A DNA stretch of 64,000 bases from Brevipalpus yothersi. Taxonomy: Eukaryota; Arthropoda; Arachnida; Trombidiformes; Tenuipalpidae. The notes under the pieces were generated by a model. That model ran no database searches, was not told the origin of the DNA, and worked only from the letters and a program-made list of their open reading frames with translations. Shown here piece by piece: positions 35,094 through 56,612 of the stretch (position 1 is the first letter of the stretch; every line of letters begins with the position of its first letter). The DNA is taken from NCBI GenBank assembly GCA_003956705.1, contig QZCP01000146.1:124001-188000 (forward strand). Reading direction: 5' to 3'. Both the position numbers and the translations under genes were made by a program.

Positions 35094-36988
35094 ATGTCAA
35101 TCAATTTTGAAAAGTATCAAAATGAACTGATTGCCGCTTGGAAGGAAGTTTTGGATGATAAAAGTCCAGTGAATTGGTAAGTAATTGGATCATCATACAT
35201 GTACAATGTTTCATGATGATCACAGTTTTGTGAGAAAATAAATTGTCAATCGTTTATTCATGGTTCATATTTCTCTTCTAAAGGGCTATATTTGGTTATG
35301 AAAAGAACACCAATGCCTTACATGTTACCACAAAAGGAACCGGATCTCTCGAAGAGTTGGCTAATCAATTTACTGTGGGCCAAATTGAATATGCTTTTTG
35401 TCGATACACATTTGACGATTCAGATTTGCCCAAATTTTTTATCATCCATTGGGTAAGTTGAAAACGCTTCACCCATGTTCCTGGAATCAGTCCAATTATG
35501 GGATAAATAAGATTATTACATTAGATTTCCGGTATATATTACATGTAACATGTTTCATGCACAAGTGACAGAATTTGTGCTCGGTAACGCAATTTCCCTT
35601 TTTTTTCCAACCGATGACTCAAGCTTCTTCTCTCTCTTTTCACATACACACATATACACTATCAGGTTTGTGAATCTGCTCCACCCTCGAGAAAGCTTAC
35701 CTATGGCAGCCATATCAACAGTGTTGTCAATTTTTTTCGCCGCTCAAGTATGACATATGATGCACGCAGTGAGGAAGATTTGGAACCAAGTATTATCAAG
35801 AAAAAATTGGAAAAATTGGCTGTACGAAATTTTTGTCTCAAGGATAGATGTGTGAACGAGAATACAACTCCGGTTGGAACTAATTATAAGAGAATACAGC
35901 CCCAGAAAGAAATTAACACTGCTCAACGAGAAAGCTTTTGGAGTGATATTCAAGCAGAAGAAAAGAAGAGACAAGCGGAGGAGAAGAAGAAGCTACAAGA
36001 TGAGAGAATAAGTCGAGAAAAAACTTCATCAGAAGCTCAAGAGAATCCACCGGTTCAAGCATCTGAAGCATCTGAAGCATGTGCTCAAGAAGCAATTGGA
36101 AAATCTGATAAAGTTCCTTTGCAACAGAGAAAACAATTTATTCCACCTCCCAAAACTTCTGATAATGAAACTGATGAACAAAGGGATTGCTCAAAATCAG
36201 TCGAGCCTCGAAAAGAAGAGGATACTAGTCTGGTAAAAAGGAGAGTCGAAATTTTCAAGAAAGCATTCGAAGAAGGTAAACCACCAATTGTGATTGAAAG
36301 ACCTAAGAAAGCACTTTCCCCAGTCAAAGATCTTCTCAAGAAAAATGAGCCTGATATTCGAACAACTGATAAGATCAACGAAAATGTGAACAATTTAGCA
36401 ATGAAAACTGAAGCTATGGCAATTTCAAGTGAAAATGGTACTAAATCAAGTCAACAAACTAATCAAGAAGCAGCGAATCAAAATGAAATTAGAACTCCCT
36501 CTCCCGAAAACGAAGATGATGATGTTAAACATCAAGCTTCAGTTGAGGGTGAGCTGTCTGATGATGAACAAAATTTAGATGAACTGGATGAAGAGGAATA
36601 CTTAATCAATGCTCCCGAGGCTTTTTCATTCAATTCTTACCCACAACAAGCTGAACAACCTGAAAGCGACTATTTTACTGTAAAATCTTCTTATTTAGAA
36701 GCATTAGAAGACATACCAGAGGAACGTGAAGACGTTGAAGATATCGAGGACAGTGAATATGAAAAACTATTCATGGAAGAAGTCAACAAAAAATATCCAA
36801 AATCAGAATTTGGTCTACGCGCTAGGGCTTTATATGACTATCAAGCCACTGATGAAACGGAGATTTCTTTCGATCCTGATGATGTGATAACTTACATTGA
36901 AAAGCTTGATAAAGGATGGTGGCAAGGCCTAGCACCGGATGGAAACTTCGGTCTATTTCCCGCAGAATATGTACAACTGATTGATTAG
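35094..36988 (+). CDS. DBNL: Drebrin-like / Abp1 actin-binding adaptor
   Basis: Cytoplasmic adaptor linking F-actin to endocytosis and signalling. Three exons: 35094-35176, 35284-35452 and 35666-36988 (phases 2 and 0); 524 aa. The N-terminal ADF-H domain (about residues 1-140) is clear: KSPVNWAIFGYEKNTNALHV, LEELANQFTVGQIEYAFCRY, LPKFFIIHWVCESAP, GSHINSVVNFF, YDARSEEDLEPSII. A charged coiled-coil follows (FWSDIQAEEKKRQAEEKKKL), then a long acidic, low-complexity linker. The C-terminal SH3 domain starts at ARALYDYQATDETEISFDPDD, contains GWWQG, and ends GLFPAEYVQLID. Domain order and length match metazoan DBNL. It is divergent from the CUB-protein gene. Confidence 0.95.
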
Positions 36989-37673
36989 ACTCTAATCGTT
37001 ATGCCTAGTGTCCAGTGATAGAGTGGCTAAGTTGGTAATCATTTTTCTTTAGATAATTGTGACTCGAAAAACTCATCCAACCATAACGTGGAAAATAATT
37101 CTTCCCTTATATTTTAGTTTGCAAGAGTTTTTTCTGACTTAGCTTATTAGATCGATTTTCATTTTAAAGTTCTATTTCGAACTATGTCAAAAAATACTTT
37201 TATCGCTCCATTACCAACCTCTTAATCATCATCTGTATATCTTTTCGCTTTATTATCGAAACACTCTGTTTTCTTACTTTCTCATACGTATTCTTGCTAT
37301 TTTTGGCATTAAAAATTTTCATTCTAACATTCTCATAATCTATTTAATTATTTTTACACAATAATGTTGTTACATTTCGTTTCCTGCTCATTTCATTTCA
37401 ATCTAAGCGCCTCCAATAGTAACTTGTTTTGCATCACTTTTGAGGCAACATGCATTCTGTTTTGAGCATTTTTAAGGTAAACAAAGTATTAAGTTTGGTT
37501 ACAGCCAAAAAGTGTGGGGAAGAGGTAAAATTGATTGATTGATTCTGGTGGTTTAAATTCTCCTAAATAATTGTAGAGCAATCGTAGCAATTACTAATCT
37601 GTTAGTGATTTGATATTGATCAAGCGTTTTTTGTGTTTTGTTCTGAATTTTGACTTCATTACCTGTCATCATC
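36989..37673. other. Drebrin-like 3' UTR and spacer
   Basis: AT-rich, about 690 bp, no gene seen. The PET100-like coding region follows on the same strand. Confidence 0.55.
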
Positions 37674-37883
37674 ATGGGATGGCAAATGGAATCATGGAAA
37701 TTTGGTTGTTACGTTTTTATACCTATACTTTCTATGAGTTTTTTTCACTCAGCTTACTTTTATGATAAATATATAATGCCACATCGAATGAGGGTCGAAG
37801 AAGCTGATGAAAGAAAAGAAATGGAATTGCAACGCAAATACATGGAACTTCAAAAGAGAGATAAGAGAGAAATTTTTGGATAA
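37674..37883 (+). CDS. PET100-like cytochrome c oxidase assembly protein
   Basis: Small mitochondrial inner-membrane protein, 69 aa, one exon, starting at ATG 37674 (MGWQMESWKFG). The upstream GTG/TTG codons in the same frame are not needed. It has the PET100 plan: a short N-terminus leading straight into one TM (CYVFIPILSMSFFHSAYF), then YDKYIMPHRMR and a highly charged amphipathic helix (EADERKEMELQRKYMELQKR). PET100 helps build complex IV and faces the intermembrane space. The family is short and poorly conserved, so the assignment rests on length, topology and the W-K/E-x-F-x-x-x-x-Y-x-x-x-P start. An unrelated small TM protein is the alternative. Confidence 0.6.
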   Translation: MGWQMESWKFGCYVFIPILSMSFFHSAYFYDKYIMPHRMRVEEADERKEMELQRKYMELQKRDKREIFG

Positions 37884-38655
37884 AATCTCACAGATCTTTT
37901 GTATATTGTTGGTTTCATCTGTCCTGAGACTTGGTGTACGGTTACTTTTATTCAAAGTTTCGCTAGAACTTTTCTAATCATCAAGACATCAAGACATCCT
38001 CTCTCCACCACCGATAAGGTCCTTTTATGGCTACCTACATACACGACTCTTATCGTGAATGGTCTCGAAACAGTCGAGGTGAAGGAACTCCTCTTTCAAA
38101 TCTCTCGAGTACTTTACTAGTTTTCCTGAAAATTGTTTGTCTATAATCATTCAATTGTAAACAACATAAGGTAGTTTACGTCTCATCAGTACGTTCTTGA
38201 GATTTGTTTAGAAATTTCTATCGCTTCTGAGATTCATGAAGAAAGTCTATCTTGATTACATCATGCCTGTGATTAAAATTGCACTCATTATAGTGAGTTG
38301 AAAGTCTGACCATTTTATCTTCTTTTTCCAGTCCTATATGTCTTTGGATTGTCTCTGTTTATTCAAAAAATAATCTACATAATTGATATTCTGTTAGACC
38401 AATCTAGACCATCAGGACACTTTGTCGGACAAAGTTTGTCCTCACTTGCACCGATAGTATCGCTATCGGTGTGATGCAACCAGACAGCAGCAACAACAAC
38501 AACAAACCGATGCGGCCGGCATGTGGCAAAGTTTCGAAGGTTTTGATTTGTGTTTAATGATTGAGACAATTGTTTAAGCATCTTAGTGAAATTTTATTTG
38601 ATGCCATAAGTTGGTGAAGAGTTGCTCTTCTTCTGAGTGATAATACAGTTTCAAA
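37884..38655. promoter_or_regulatory. ALG3 upstream region with clustered palindromes
   Basis: About 770 bp between two same-strand genes. At 38421-38440 two overlapping perfect palindromes share an arm: TTTGTC-G-GACAAA and GACAAA-G-TTTGTC. At 38449-38471 a 9-bp inverted repeat reads CACCGATAG, a 5-nt loop, then CTATCGGTG. They lie about 190-230 bp before the ALG3 start, so they may bind a dimeric factor; the role is inference. A 73-codon open frame at 37899-38120 has no domain. Confidence 0.5.
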
Positions 38656-40658
38656 ATGAAAAATCGTCGAAAAACTCAAATGTTTTCGTGGACTTTTGTC
38701 AAGAGTTGGATTCTTGAACTGCTGGTTGATCCGAAATCAACTCGAATCATTGCGTTCTTATTGTTCTTATTTGAGATAGTGCTCAACATTTTTATTGTTA
38801 AACGGGTAAAATGTAAGCCTTTGTCTTTATTCTTTTTGGATTTGTCAAATGATTTCTTCTCATTCTGTAGATACAGAGATTGATTGGACAACGTATATGC
38901 AGCAAGTTGAATGCTTTCTCAATGGTACAAGAGATTACACTAAAATTACAGGAGACACAGGTCCTATAGTTTATCCATCTGGTCATCTTTTAATTTATTC
39001 CACGCTGTTTTATTTGACAAATTCTGGCCAAAATATCCTGTTTGCTCAATACATATTTATTGGCTTATATCTGCTCAATCTTATACTTGTTTTCCGAATG
39101 TATCATAAGTTTAGCAAGGTGAGTTCTTCTCCTAAACTAATAGATTATGACCGAGCAATAGACTTGGAAAGTATAAAAGTAGAAGTAGAATATCGAATAG
39201 TACATAAATTTTTCGTTCAGGTCCCTCCGTTTGCTCTTGGCATGATGTGTTTCACTTCATATCGTATACACTCCATTTATTCACTTCGACTGTTTAACGA
39301 TCCAATAGCCATGTGCCTTCTCTATGGATCCGTTAATCTTCTTCTCGATCGTCGTTGGAGATTTGCCTCTCTTCTTTTCAGGTAGACAATTTTCTTTTCA
39401 CTACATTCCATCTACTATCATTTACATATAAGATGAATGTTTTTCATTGGAGCTAACGAACATCTCATTTATTTTCACTATAGTTTGGCAGTATCGGTGA
39501 AGATGAATATTCTACTTTTTGCACCTGGTCTACTGTTAATATTCTTGGAGAACTTGTCTCTAATTGATACAATAAAGAATTTGAGTATTTGTGCTCTCAT
39601 CCAGGTAGGCAAATTGAAATTCTTGCTCAGATCATCTCATTCAAATATAAAATATATAAGTATAAAAAATGTCCACTTCTTTTCACTTATCTAGGGTTTG
39701 GTCAGCTTTCCTTTTTTGATAAGTCACCCAATTGGATACATTTCTCGTTCATTCAATTTTGGTCGAGTTTTCCTCTATAAATGGACTGTAAATTGGAAAT
39801 TTATACCTGAAAACATATTTGTTAGTCCTACTTTTCACATTTTCCTACTTGCAATGCATCTATCAGTTTTGCTCATCTTTTTCGGAAAGAGATATTGGTA
39901 AGTCTTCGAAAGCTATCGATAATTTTCTCTTTCTATTTCTTACTTGATGTTTTATCCTTTCTAGGGTTTCTCTCCGTTCACTTTCAAGACATCCTATCAA
40001 AAGCAAAAAGCAAAAAGACAATCTCTCTTTCAATCACCGTGAGTATCAGAGCTGTGTCGAAATTCAGTCACAAGTTAAAATTAGCTAAGAAATCATGAGA
40101 AAAATTTATGAATTCGTCAACCCTCTGACGATTTATCATTCAAACTGAATGATTAACATTGAATAGAATTAAGCTTAGGAAGGTCAAGACATTGAACATC
40201 AGCAACATTATGCAGGGAGATCACAGCCTTTACATGACGCATACACAGCCGGATAACGTAGTAACTTTCCAATATCCTCTCTTTCAAGGAATTTTGATGA
40301 CTCTTTTTCTATCCAACTTCATTGGAATATGTTTTGCTCGGTCATTGCATTATCAATTCTATGTTTGGTACTATCATTCTCTGCCTTTGTTGTTATGGTC
40401 TACTCCTTTCGCAAACGTAACCAGGTTGGTAAGACAATTGTGATAACTTAGACAAATAATGGTGACAAATGACTCTCAGCACAAGTTTCATTCCTTTTCA
40501 GACTATGTATTCTTGGATTTATTGAGCTCTGCTGGAATGTTTACCCTTCTACCTCATGGAGTAGCTTGATATTGCTTTCAATGCATATCATCATCCTTTT
40601 TGGTCTTTGGAGGAATTCCTCTACGGACTTTGGAACAAGAATCAGGAATAAGTCTTAG
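38656..40658 (+). CDS. ALG3: ALG3 alpha-1,3-mannosyltransferase
   Basis: ER multipass enzyme that adds the first lumenal mannose, from dolichyl-P-mannose, to Man5GlcNAc2-PP-dolichol in N-glycan assembly. Eight exons fit: 38656-38812, 38871-39118, 39221-39381, 39484-39604, 39695-39897, 39965-40038, 40220-40424 and 40502-40658; total 1326 nt, 441 aa (human 438). The hallmark lumenal loop is intact: YTEIDWTTYMQQVECFLNGT, DYTKITGDTGPIVYPSGH. So are VPPFALGMMCFTSYRIHSIY, LRLFNDPIAMCLLYGSVNLL, SLAVSVKMNILLFAPGLLL, KWTVNWKFIPENIF, SNFIGICFARSLHYQFYVWY and GFIELCWNVYPSTSWSS. The exon 6-7 junction (acceptor GGGAG at 40219) is the least certain. Most introns are 58-102 bp. Confidence 0.95.
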
Positions 40659-41116
40659 CAAGACCAATTGAGTGACCATGAAAAGCGAAATTTTTTATGT
40701 TCAAAATTAATCACCTCAATCTGTAGGTAAAGGAGGCCGTTCAAAAAATTTATCTTGACTATTTATTGCTCAGAAGATTATTTTGTGACCAGAATATACA
40801 CAACTCATCAACAAACATTTTGAATAACAGTGGCAGGCTTGCTGATCACAGTCTGCTCAGCTGACCGCATTGGATTGTTTTGATAAGCTATACTTAGCAA
40901 GCATAAATGGAAAAATTGACGACATAATTTGTGTCGTACATCTTCATCACTCTTCCAGAAAATGGAATGCTTGTTCCAAAAAAATGGATGAATTATTTCG
41001 TGATTAACTACTTTAAAGATGATAAAAAGTCTCGGCTTCACCACAGAACATACTCATGAATACTTAAAAATACCACACCAGAAACACCATGAAAATCCTC
41101 AGAAATCATGTATTCA
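40659..41116. other. Spacer between convergent ALG3 and V-ATPase G genes
   Basis: About 460 bp of 3' flanks for two genes that run toward each other. No gene or notable repeat seen. Confidence 0.6.
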
Positions 41117-41651
41117 TCATAGGCGAAGGTTCTTATGTAGCTTGGGTTCCACATTGTTGATTACCATGTTAAGTAGGTTTTCGATCACCTTATCCTTAGC
41201 AGTGCTAACTGTTTTGTTCATGATATCTAGCTTTGCTCGAGTGTCCAAATCGATTCTTTGTTGTTCTTCCTCTCTAGATCCCATGTGTTTCTTTTCATAT
41301 TCAGCGAATTCAGCTTCTCGTTCCTTTTTAAATTTTTCAATCTCTTGCATAGCCTCCTCTTTGGCTTGACGAATTCGTCTAGCCTTCTTCCGGCGAGCTT
41401 CAGCAACCTAAAATATACACAAAATGAATTAAGTAGTACATCCACACTCAATTCAATCAAGCTCAAATCTACACAGAACCAGCAGCCACAACCGAATCAA
41501 TTCCAATCCCATAATGATAATCATCAGATTATTTCACACCCATCAATAACCCACACAAGTCCTCTGTGTGTGTATACATAATGCTTACCTTTTCAGCAGC
41601 TTTCTTCTCGGCATCAAGAAGTTTACGAATACCTTCCGATTGACTGGCCAT
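41117..41651 (-). CDS. V-type proton ATPase subunit G
   Basis: Peripheral-stalk subunit of the V1 sector, forming a long coiled coil with subunit E and holding V1 to V0. Two exons: 41651-41589 (21 codons, MASQSEGIRKLLDAEKKAAE) and 41407-41117 (phase 0, 181 bp intron); 117 aa, the family's usual length. The N-terminal motif GIRKLLDAEKKAAEKVAEARRRKKARRIRQAKEEA is diagnostic. It continues as heptad-like KEREAEFAEYEKKHMGSREE and ends IENLLNMVINNVEPKLHKNLRL. It is head-to-head with HECTD1 across about 0.85 kb. Confidence 0.96.
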
Positions 41652-42496
41652 CTTTCACTTTCCTTTAGTACCAGTAATTATGATCAAATAGAGAGGAGAA
41701 AAATTGTTACTATCAACCCTCACCAAAGTGAATAATCTACCAATATTTACTTTTCACTAGAGGTCAAAAATTGATTCTATTAAACGGCACAATTGATTGT
41801 TGATAATTTGAACATCAATTGAACATCAAGGCTAGAATCTTGCTATGGTGTGATTGATGGGAGTGAAGCCACTTTCTGTTGTATAGCAGAGAGAGAGTCA
41901 CTTTTACCGACAGATGGCATTGTAAGCTGAAAAGAGAGGGCGCTGAACCCAAAAGTAGGCCTCCTAAAAGGTTGAAGAGACACAGCTTACCTAATTACAG
42001 TCAGGTCTCTCTTACCTTAAAACTCTTAGTTCAACGAAGAAGAGACATCTTTAGAGATTTAGGATTTTTTTACGTCTTTAGGCTTAACTTTAGCCATTTG
42101 AAATTTACACTATCCACCGATTTTACGCCCAAATCGTTAAATTATGTTAGGCTTGATTGTAATTATCAACACTTGAGGGCGTCACATTGTCTACAATTTT
42201 ATGGCTGATAGCGCACTCTGGCGGAATAACTTTCAATGATGAGGGCATTTTGGCGCATGACTTTTGGGCTCTTGGGTTAGAGAAGAAGTGAAGCAAACAA
42301 GTACTACAGTAGTAAGAGAGTCTCTTTTAAAGAGGCTTTAAATTGCTAGAGAGAGACTCATATTTACCTTTTGCTTTGCTGCAAAATGAGCTGATTCGTT
42401 CTCGATGCAGCTTCATTTTTTGTCCATTTTATCTCAATTTTATCATTTATTCTGGTTCATATTTTGATTGTGATTGTTTGTTAGTGGTGTAATAGA
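41652..42496. promoter_or_regulatory. Divergent promoter region, V-ATPase G / HECTD1
   Basis: About 845 bp between two housekeeping genes transcribed away from each other. It is less AT-rich than other spacers around 41930-42300, with repeated GAGGGCGC/GAGGGC-type words (41936, 42175, 42241). The 109-codon open frame at 41879-42208 has no recognisable domain. Shared promoter use is inference. Confidence 0.5.
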
Positions 42497-51759
<9,263 letters not shown>

Positions 51760-53453
51760 GTTTTTAATACCCTTCCGATCATCAAATTTCCCCTCCCTCC
51801 TCATAAAGTGATATGATCACTATGTATAAAAAAATCAAGTGGAATCGAATGACTTGTTCTGTTCTCTGGGATAAAAAAATCCATAGTTCTATGGCGTAAA
51901 AATCTAGCGCACCTATAAATTCAGCTAGAATAATCAAATTTACTGATATGTCTGGTATTTTTCCTACAGAACCATTTTTTCGTCAAAAGTATGTTTCTTG
52001 GATGTAAAGACTGCTTTAAAACTTATTGAGACCAGAATTCATCAAATAAAAAAAACATATTATTGTTTCCCCGGAAAGATGAGGTCAACATTTTCTTTCA
52101 GATTCCAATTTTATCCTCGGAAACCTTGAAGTAAAACTTTTCATAATACTCCGTTGTGTACCAATTTCTTGGAACTCTGACTTTTGATTTTTCTTGAGGA
52201 ACTGAAAAATGAATCTTTCTGCTAAAGAGTTCTAGGAATGATAAGAATCTCTTCATAGATTCGACCAAGTTATACCGTTGACGGGCAGATTATTATTATT
52301 CGTATCAATATTCTCGTATTTGTTTGTGAGAATAGCAAAGAAATCTTACTTGTTAGTCTCTGCATTATTTTTTTGAGGGCACTTGAATTTTCCATGAAGA
52401 GTTTAGCCTTAATCTTGGACATTTCGAGTTTTTGAGAAAAAATAAAAGATTTCTATTTTGGGCATCTTCCAGTAGTACTTCGTGTCAAATGAGAAGAAGC
52501 CCCAGGAAACAGCTTTTACAGCAGTTAGAACTTCGAGAAATAAGGACGATATACATATTTGAAAACAAATTTTTTACTTATGGTTACAGTGAAACCTCGA
52601 ATAAGTGTCCATGTTTTCATAAGAAGCTTCTGATTGAACACCACTAGCATAGTGTAAGTGAAATTCAGGAATTCAAGTGCTATCGGTGAAAATCTTTCCC
52701 CGATTGTACTTATTCTAAGTATTGATCAGAATCGGAATGTTTCTTAATGACGGACCGACGATGTACCATGTGATGATATGGTGCATGAAAACTTGAAAGC
52801 ACTTCCGTCAAGGAAAATATCCTCTCTGGAAGATTTAACAATTTGATGGAATGAAATATTTCAACTGTCACATGCATTTTGATCCAATGGATCATTTATT
52901 CATCTCTATTTGTTCGAATATGAGCTTCTATGATTAACTAATACATTTATTTGAGTCACACTTTTGCTTTCAATTAGTTTGAGAAGGGAAATATTAGTTC
53001 TCAACCACTGTCTAAATTGGATTGTTTTCTCAAGTTTCTTAGCTGATATGGAAAACAAAAAGGGATGATGTTTCCTAATTAAATTTTTTATTTGCTTCCT
53101 AAATATCGCACGTATTCTGAGTGTATACTTGCCTATTTTCGGGACCTACACATCAGCTGAGACAAGATGATGCACCAACGAGCCCACTTCCCTTACCCCT
53201 TTCGATAATGTGTCGATGACTAATAAAAATTTCAGAATTGATACAAGTTCGAATAAAGTCTTTCAGTTTATTGAACATCCCAGGGAATGGGCTCAGATTA
53301 CCCAACATCATGATCACTGAATTGTCAAGGAGGAAAATTCATCTCATTAAACCTATCGAATGCATTTTGTCCCATAAATCAATTCAGTAGATCATTTCAA
53401 TTCACCTCTTTGAAGTTCATTTTGTTCATTTTCTTACCATTGAATTCATTGCA
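51760..53453. other. HECTD1 3' UTR and 1.4 kb gene-free spacer
   Basis: A candidate polyadenylation signal AATAAA lies at 52045-52050. The rest is AT-rich. Open frames at 52432-52647 and minus 52895-52710 are unsupported. A first exon of the next gene, encoding its signal peptide, could be hidden here but was not recognised. Confidence 0.5.
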
Positions 53454-56400
53454 ATGGATGGTAAAGCTGTCCAGAATGTGATATTCTGGATGCTGATTCA
53501 CACAAAGATCCTCGAATGTGTCAGTGATGAACTTTTCTTGAACAATTGCTCGAATGTGCCATTATTTGGTCATCCATTCAAAATATCTAGCTATCCAGCT
53601 TACAGAGTTTTCCCAATCGATGAGGTTACTCTGAATTCTCTCAACAAGGAAAATGTTTCATCAAAATGTAAAGATACGTTGATCTATTTCAGTCTGAATT
53701 ATTCCCAAGATCAAGAATGGACATTTCAGTGTGAGTTCGACCGCTTTAAACTTCAGTCAGAGATGAAGTATTGAAAACGTCCTACATTCTCCACAGACAT
53801 TGATGCTAGTGGGAAAGTTTTTCCCAACATACTGGGTGGCAACGATGTCTTTCTTGGAAGTTATGAACAATGCCAACAAATACCGACCATTTCACTACAA
53901 GAGGATGGCTGGTATTTTGAGCCAAAGTTTTGGAAAATTCAAGCTCAGTGTAATCAAGCCAAGGTCAGTATGAAAAAGGATTGGATTCACCTCTGTTCCG
54001 TCGAAAATAATCTTACAGATTTTCTCTCAGATCTATCGTCGGATTGACTTATGTTTCCCATCTTCTTGTACTGAGTCTGATCTCAGGACAATTTTCTCAT
54101 CGTCATCATTGAGTGAGTGAAGTTTTCCAATTGAAGAACTAGAATTAATCATAAGAGCTCTTCTCAGATCCTGGATTAAATATTGTGGAAATAAAATTAG
54201 TCAAGAACTATTCCTTGGAACCATTCAATAAATTAGAGAGATTTTCAATGTAAGCGATTAGGAACTGTAAAGTAACGGAAATTCATTTGTAATGTCTTTC
54301 TATCGCTTTTAGTTTATTATTTGGGCTTCTCGGGATATTCATTATTTTGGGCACAATGATACATTGTTTTATTACTGGAAACACTGAACCAGATGATGGT
54401 TTTACAACAAAAAACATCTTATTGTGCTTCTCTGTCAAACATAACTACAAATTAATAACATCTAAAAAAGAAAGAAATGATGAAATTTCTGGTCTCGATA
54501 CATGGCGTGTGCTTTCAATCCTTTTCGTGATTTTAGGCCATGTGTGCATGGTAGGAATAAATCACGACCCATGTAAGTAATACTACAGTGGAGAGTTTTG
54601 AGGTTTCAGAACTTTTTTTTTCAAAATTTAAGCCCTAATTTCCTTCCGATAGTGAATAGAGGGTCCATAAAACTGTTCACCTATTCATGGTGGTTTCAGA
54701 TTGTTGCAAACGGTACTATTTGGACCGACACTTTTTTTGTCCTCAGGTTGGTTTGGTTTGTATGTTCAATAACAAAATTCATGTTAACATACTTCCAAAT
54801 TTATCTTAGTGGCTTCCTGATGGTCCACAGTACAGCGGAAAGATATCGAAGAGCAAATTCACGAGCATCTCGAGCTAAATCTGCTCTATTGAAAGCCAAA
54901 ATCTATATTTTTGAAGTATTCCAAGCCATATTGTATAGATATTTGAGGTATGGAATCCTATGAAGATTCATTCATGAATGAAATTGGATTTAGTTACATG
55001 TACCATCTAATTTTCACCTCCAGACTCATTCCGACAATTATATGGATGTCATTTCTCTACATTTTGGCTCGAAGAATAGGTAATGGACCTCAGTCTTACA
55101 TCATGAGCGAGTCTCTCTATGAACCGACCTACCGTGATGCATATAAGATCTTCACATTCACAATAAATCTTTTCGACATTCAACTGAATCCTATTTCGGT
55201 AAGGAATAATTCAATTCATTAGCATCGCTAAGCGTTGATATCTCAGGGATGGATTCAAACATGGTTCTTGGGAGCAGATTTCAATTTTGCTATTATATCT
55301 TCTCTCACAATGATCTTATTGTTTAGCAAGTGAGTAGAGTGTACAAGAAGTGGCATATTCAATTTTTCTACAAATATTCCCATGGAATTTTCCACCACAC
55401 AGTAGGCCGTTTCTGGGTTGGTTACTGAATGGACTTTTAGCAATTAGCTCAATCATTTTGACTGGTTATATACTTTTCACCAAAAATTACCCACCGATTC
55501 TCCTATTTGATCGATTCCACTTTGAAGATGGATACTTTCAAGAAGTTTATACCAAGCCCTGGACTCGTATAAGTTCTTATTGTATTGGAATATTTCTTCA
55601 TGGTTTTTGGACTCGTTACAAATTCTCTCACATGAACAAGGTTTGGGCAAATTTTGGAAGCGTGTTTTTCGAATTTTAAATCGTCTTTCCCACCAATATT
55701 TCAATTTTTAATTTCAGGCATTGAGTACGACTGTCACTATTGTGTGTCTTATTTGTATGTTTTTGATTGTCATGTCGGGTAAAAAATGGTATAGCAACGA
55801 GGAAGTCAGTGTCATCGAATCAGTGATCAATGGCTCTTTTTATCGGCCAATATGGTCGATTTGCATCTCATTTCTGATATTCCTTGGCTCATCACCATCA
55901 CCCACACCTACAGCATCTACATCATATACTCTCACTTCCCAATCGACACCTCCGAACCATCCAATTGAGAGTTTTCCACGGCTCGAATTTCGAATTCTGG
56001 CAAATATCGCTTATCAAGCATATTTTTGGCACATGATTATTATTCACTATCTAATTGCATCATATCCACTTCCTAGTATGGTTGATTTTGAAGTATTCGT
56101 AAGTACCTTATCTGCACGAGATTGATGACGGTGTATAGGCCACCATAAATCTATCAAATTTTTCAAACTATACTGAGAGGTGTAGTTAATGTTATTCCTT
56201 CGAACATCTTCACCAACCATGATGATTGAAGCTATAAGGAATATACTGACAAGAGAGACTTATTCAAGTCTAGAAAATGAGGAGTGATGAAGTAGAATCA
56301 TATACATGTACTGAGAATATTGATTGCTAAAAGTTTGATCAGGGATGCACAGCTTTTATACCATTTTGAGTTGATTATTTGAAGTGTGTAAATTATTTTC

Positions 56401-56612
56401 CTCCTACATTACAGGTTGTGAATTCGATCTCTGTGGTTATTTTGACTTTCATAATGAGCTTTTTGTCTGCTTTTGCTTTTGAATACCCGTTTCACAAGTT
56501 GACGCTTCTTTACCGAAAGTTTTATGGACGATGTGGTTCAAATCATATAAGTTCATCAGATGAATTTCTCTCAAACAATCATGTCCCTTCAGAGGTTAAA
56601 AAACATGACTGA
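53454..56612 (+). CDS. NRF-6 (nose resistant to fluoxetine)-like acyltransferase
   Basis: Multipass acyltransferase-3 family protein with N-terminal NRF domain, a group expanded in nematodes and arthropods; substrates are mostly unknown. Twelve exons fit in phase: 53454-53730, 53797-53963, 54031-54112, 54168-54249, 54313-54572, 54653-54746, 54810-54947, 55024-55198, 55247-55329, 55403-55640, 55718-56098 and 56415-56612; 2175 nt, 724 aa. The NRF part shows FLGSYEQCQQI and the IDLCFPSSCTESDL Cys motif. The acyltransferase part shows ISGLDTWRVLSILFVILGHV with the conserved Arg and His, NGTIWTDTFFVLSGFL, YRYLRLIPTIIW, IGIFLHG and FEYPFHKLT. The last loop before ANIAYQAYFWHM has a Ser/Thr/Pro insert (SSPSPTPTASTSYTLTSQST). 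The listed start lacks a clear signal peptide, so a first exon may be missing. AATAAA at 56695-56700. Confidence 0.88.

Noticed and set aside
37899..38120. 73-codon open frame just after the PET100-like gene
   Set aside because: No domain and no splice partner; it may be 3' UTR.
41879..42208. 109-codon open frame in the V-ATPase G / HECTD1 spacer
   Set aside because: It lies in the divergent promoter region, has basic random-looking composition and no recognisable domain.
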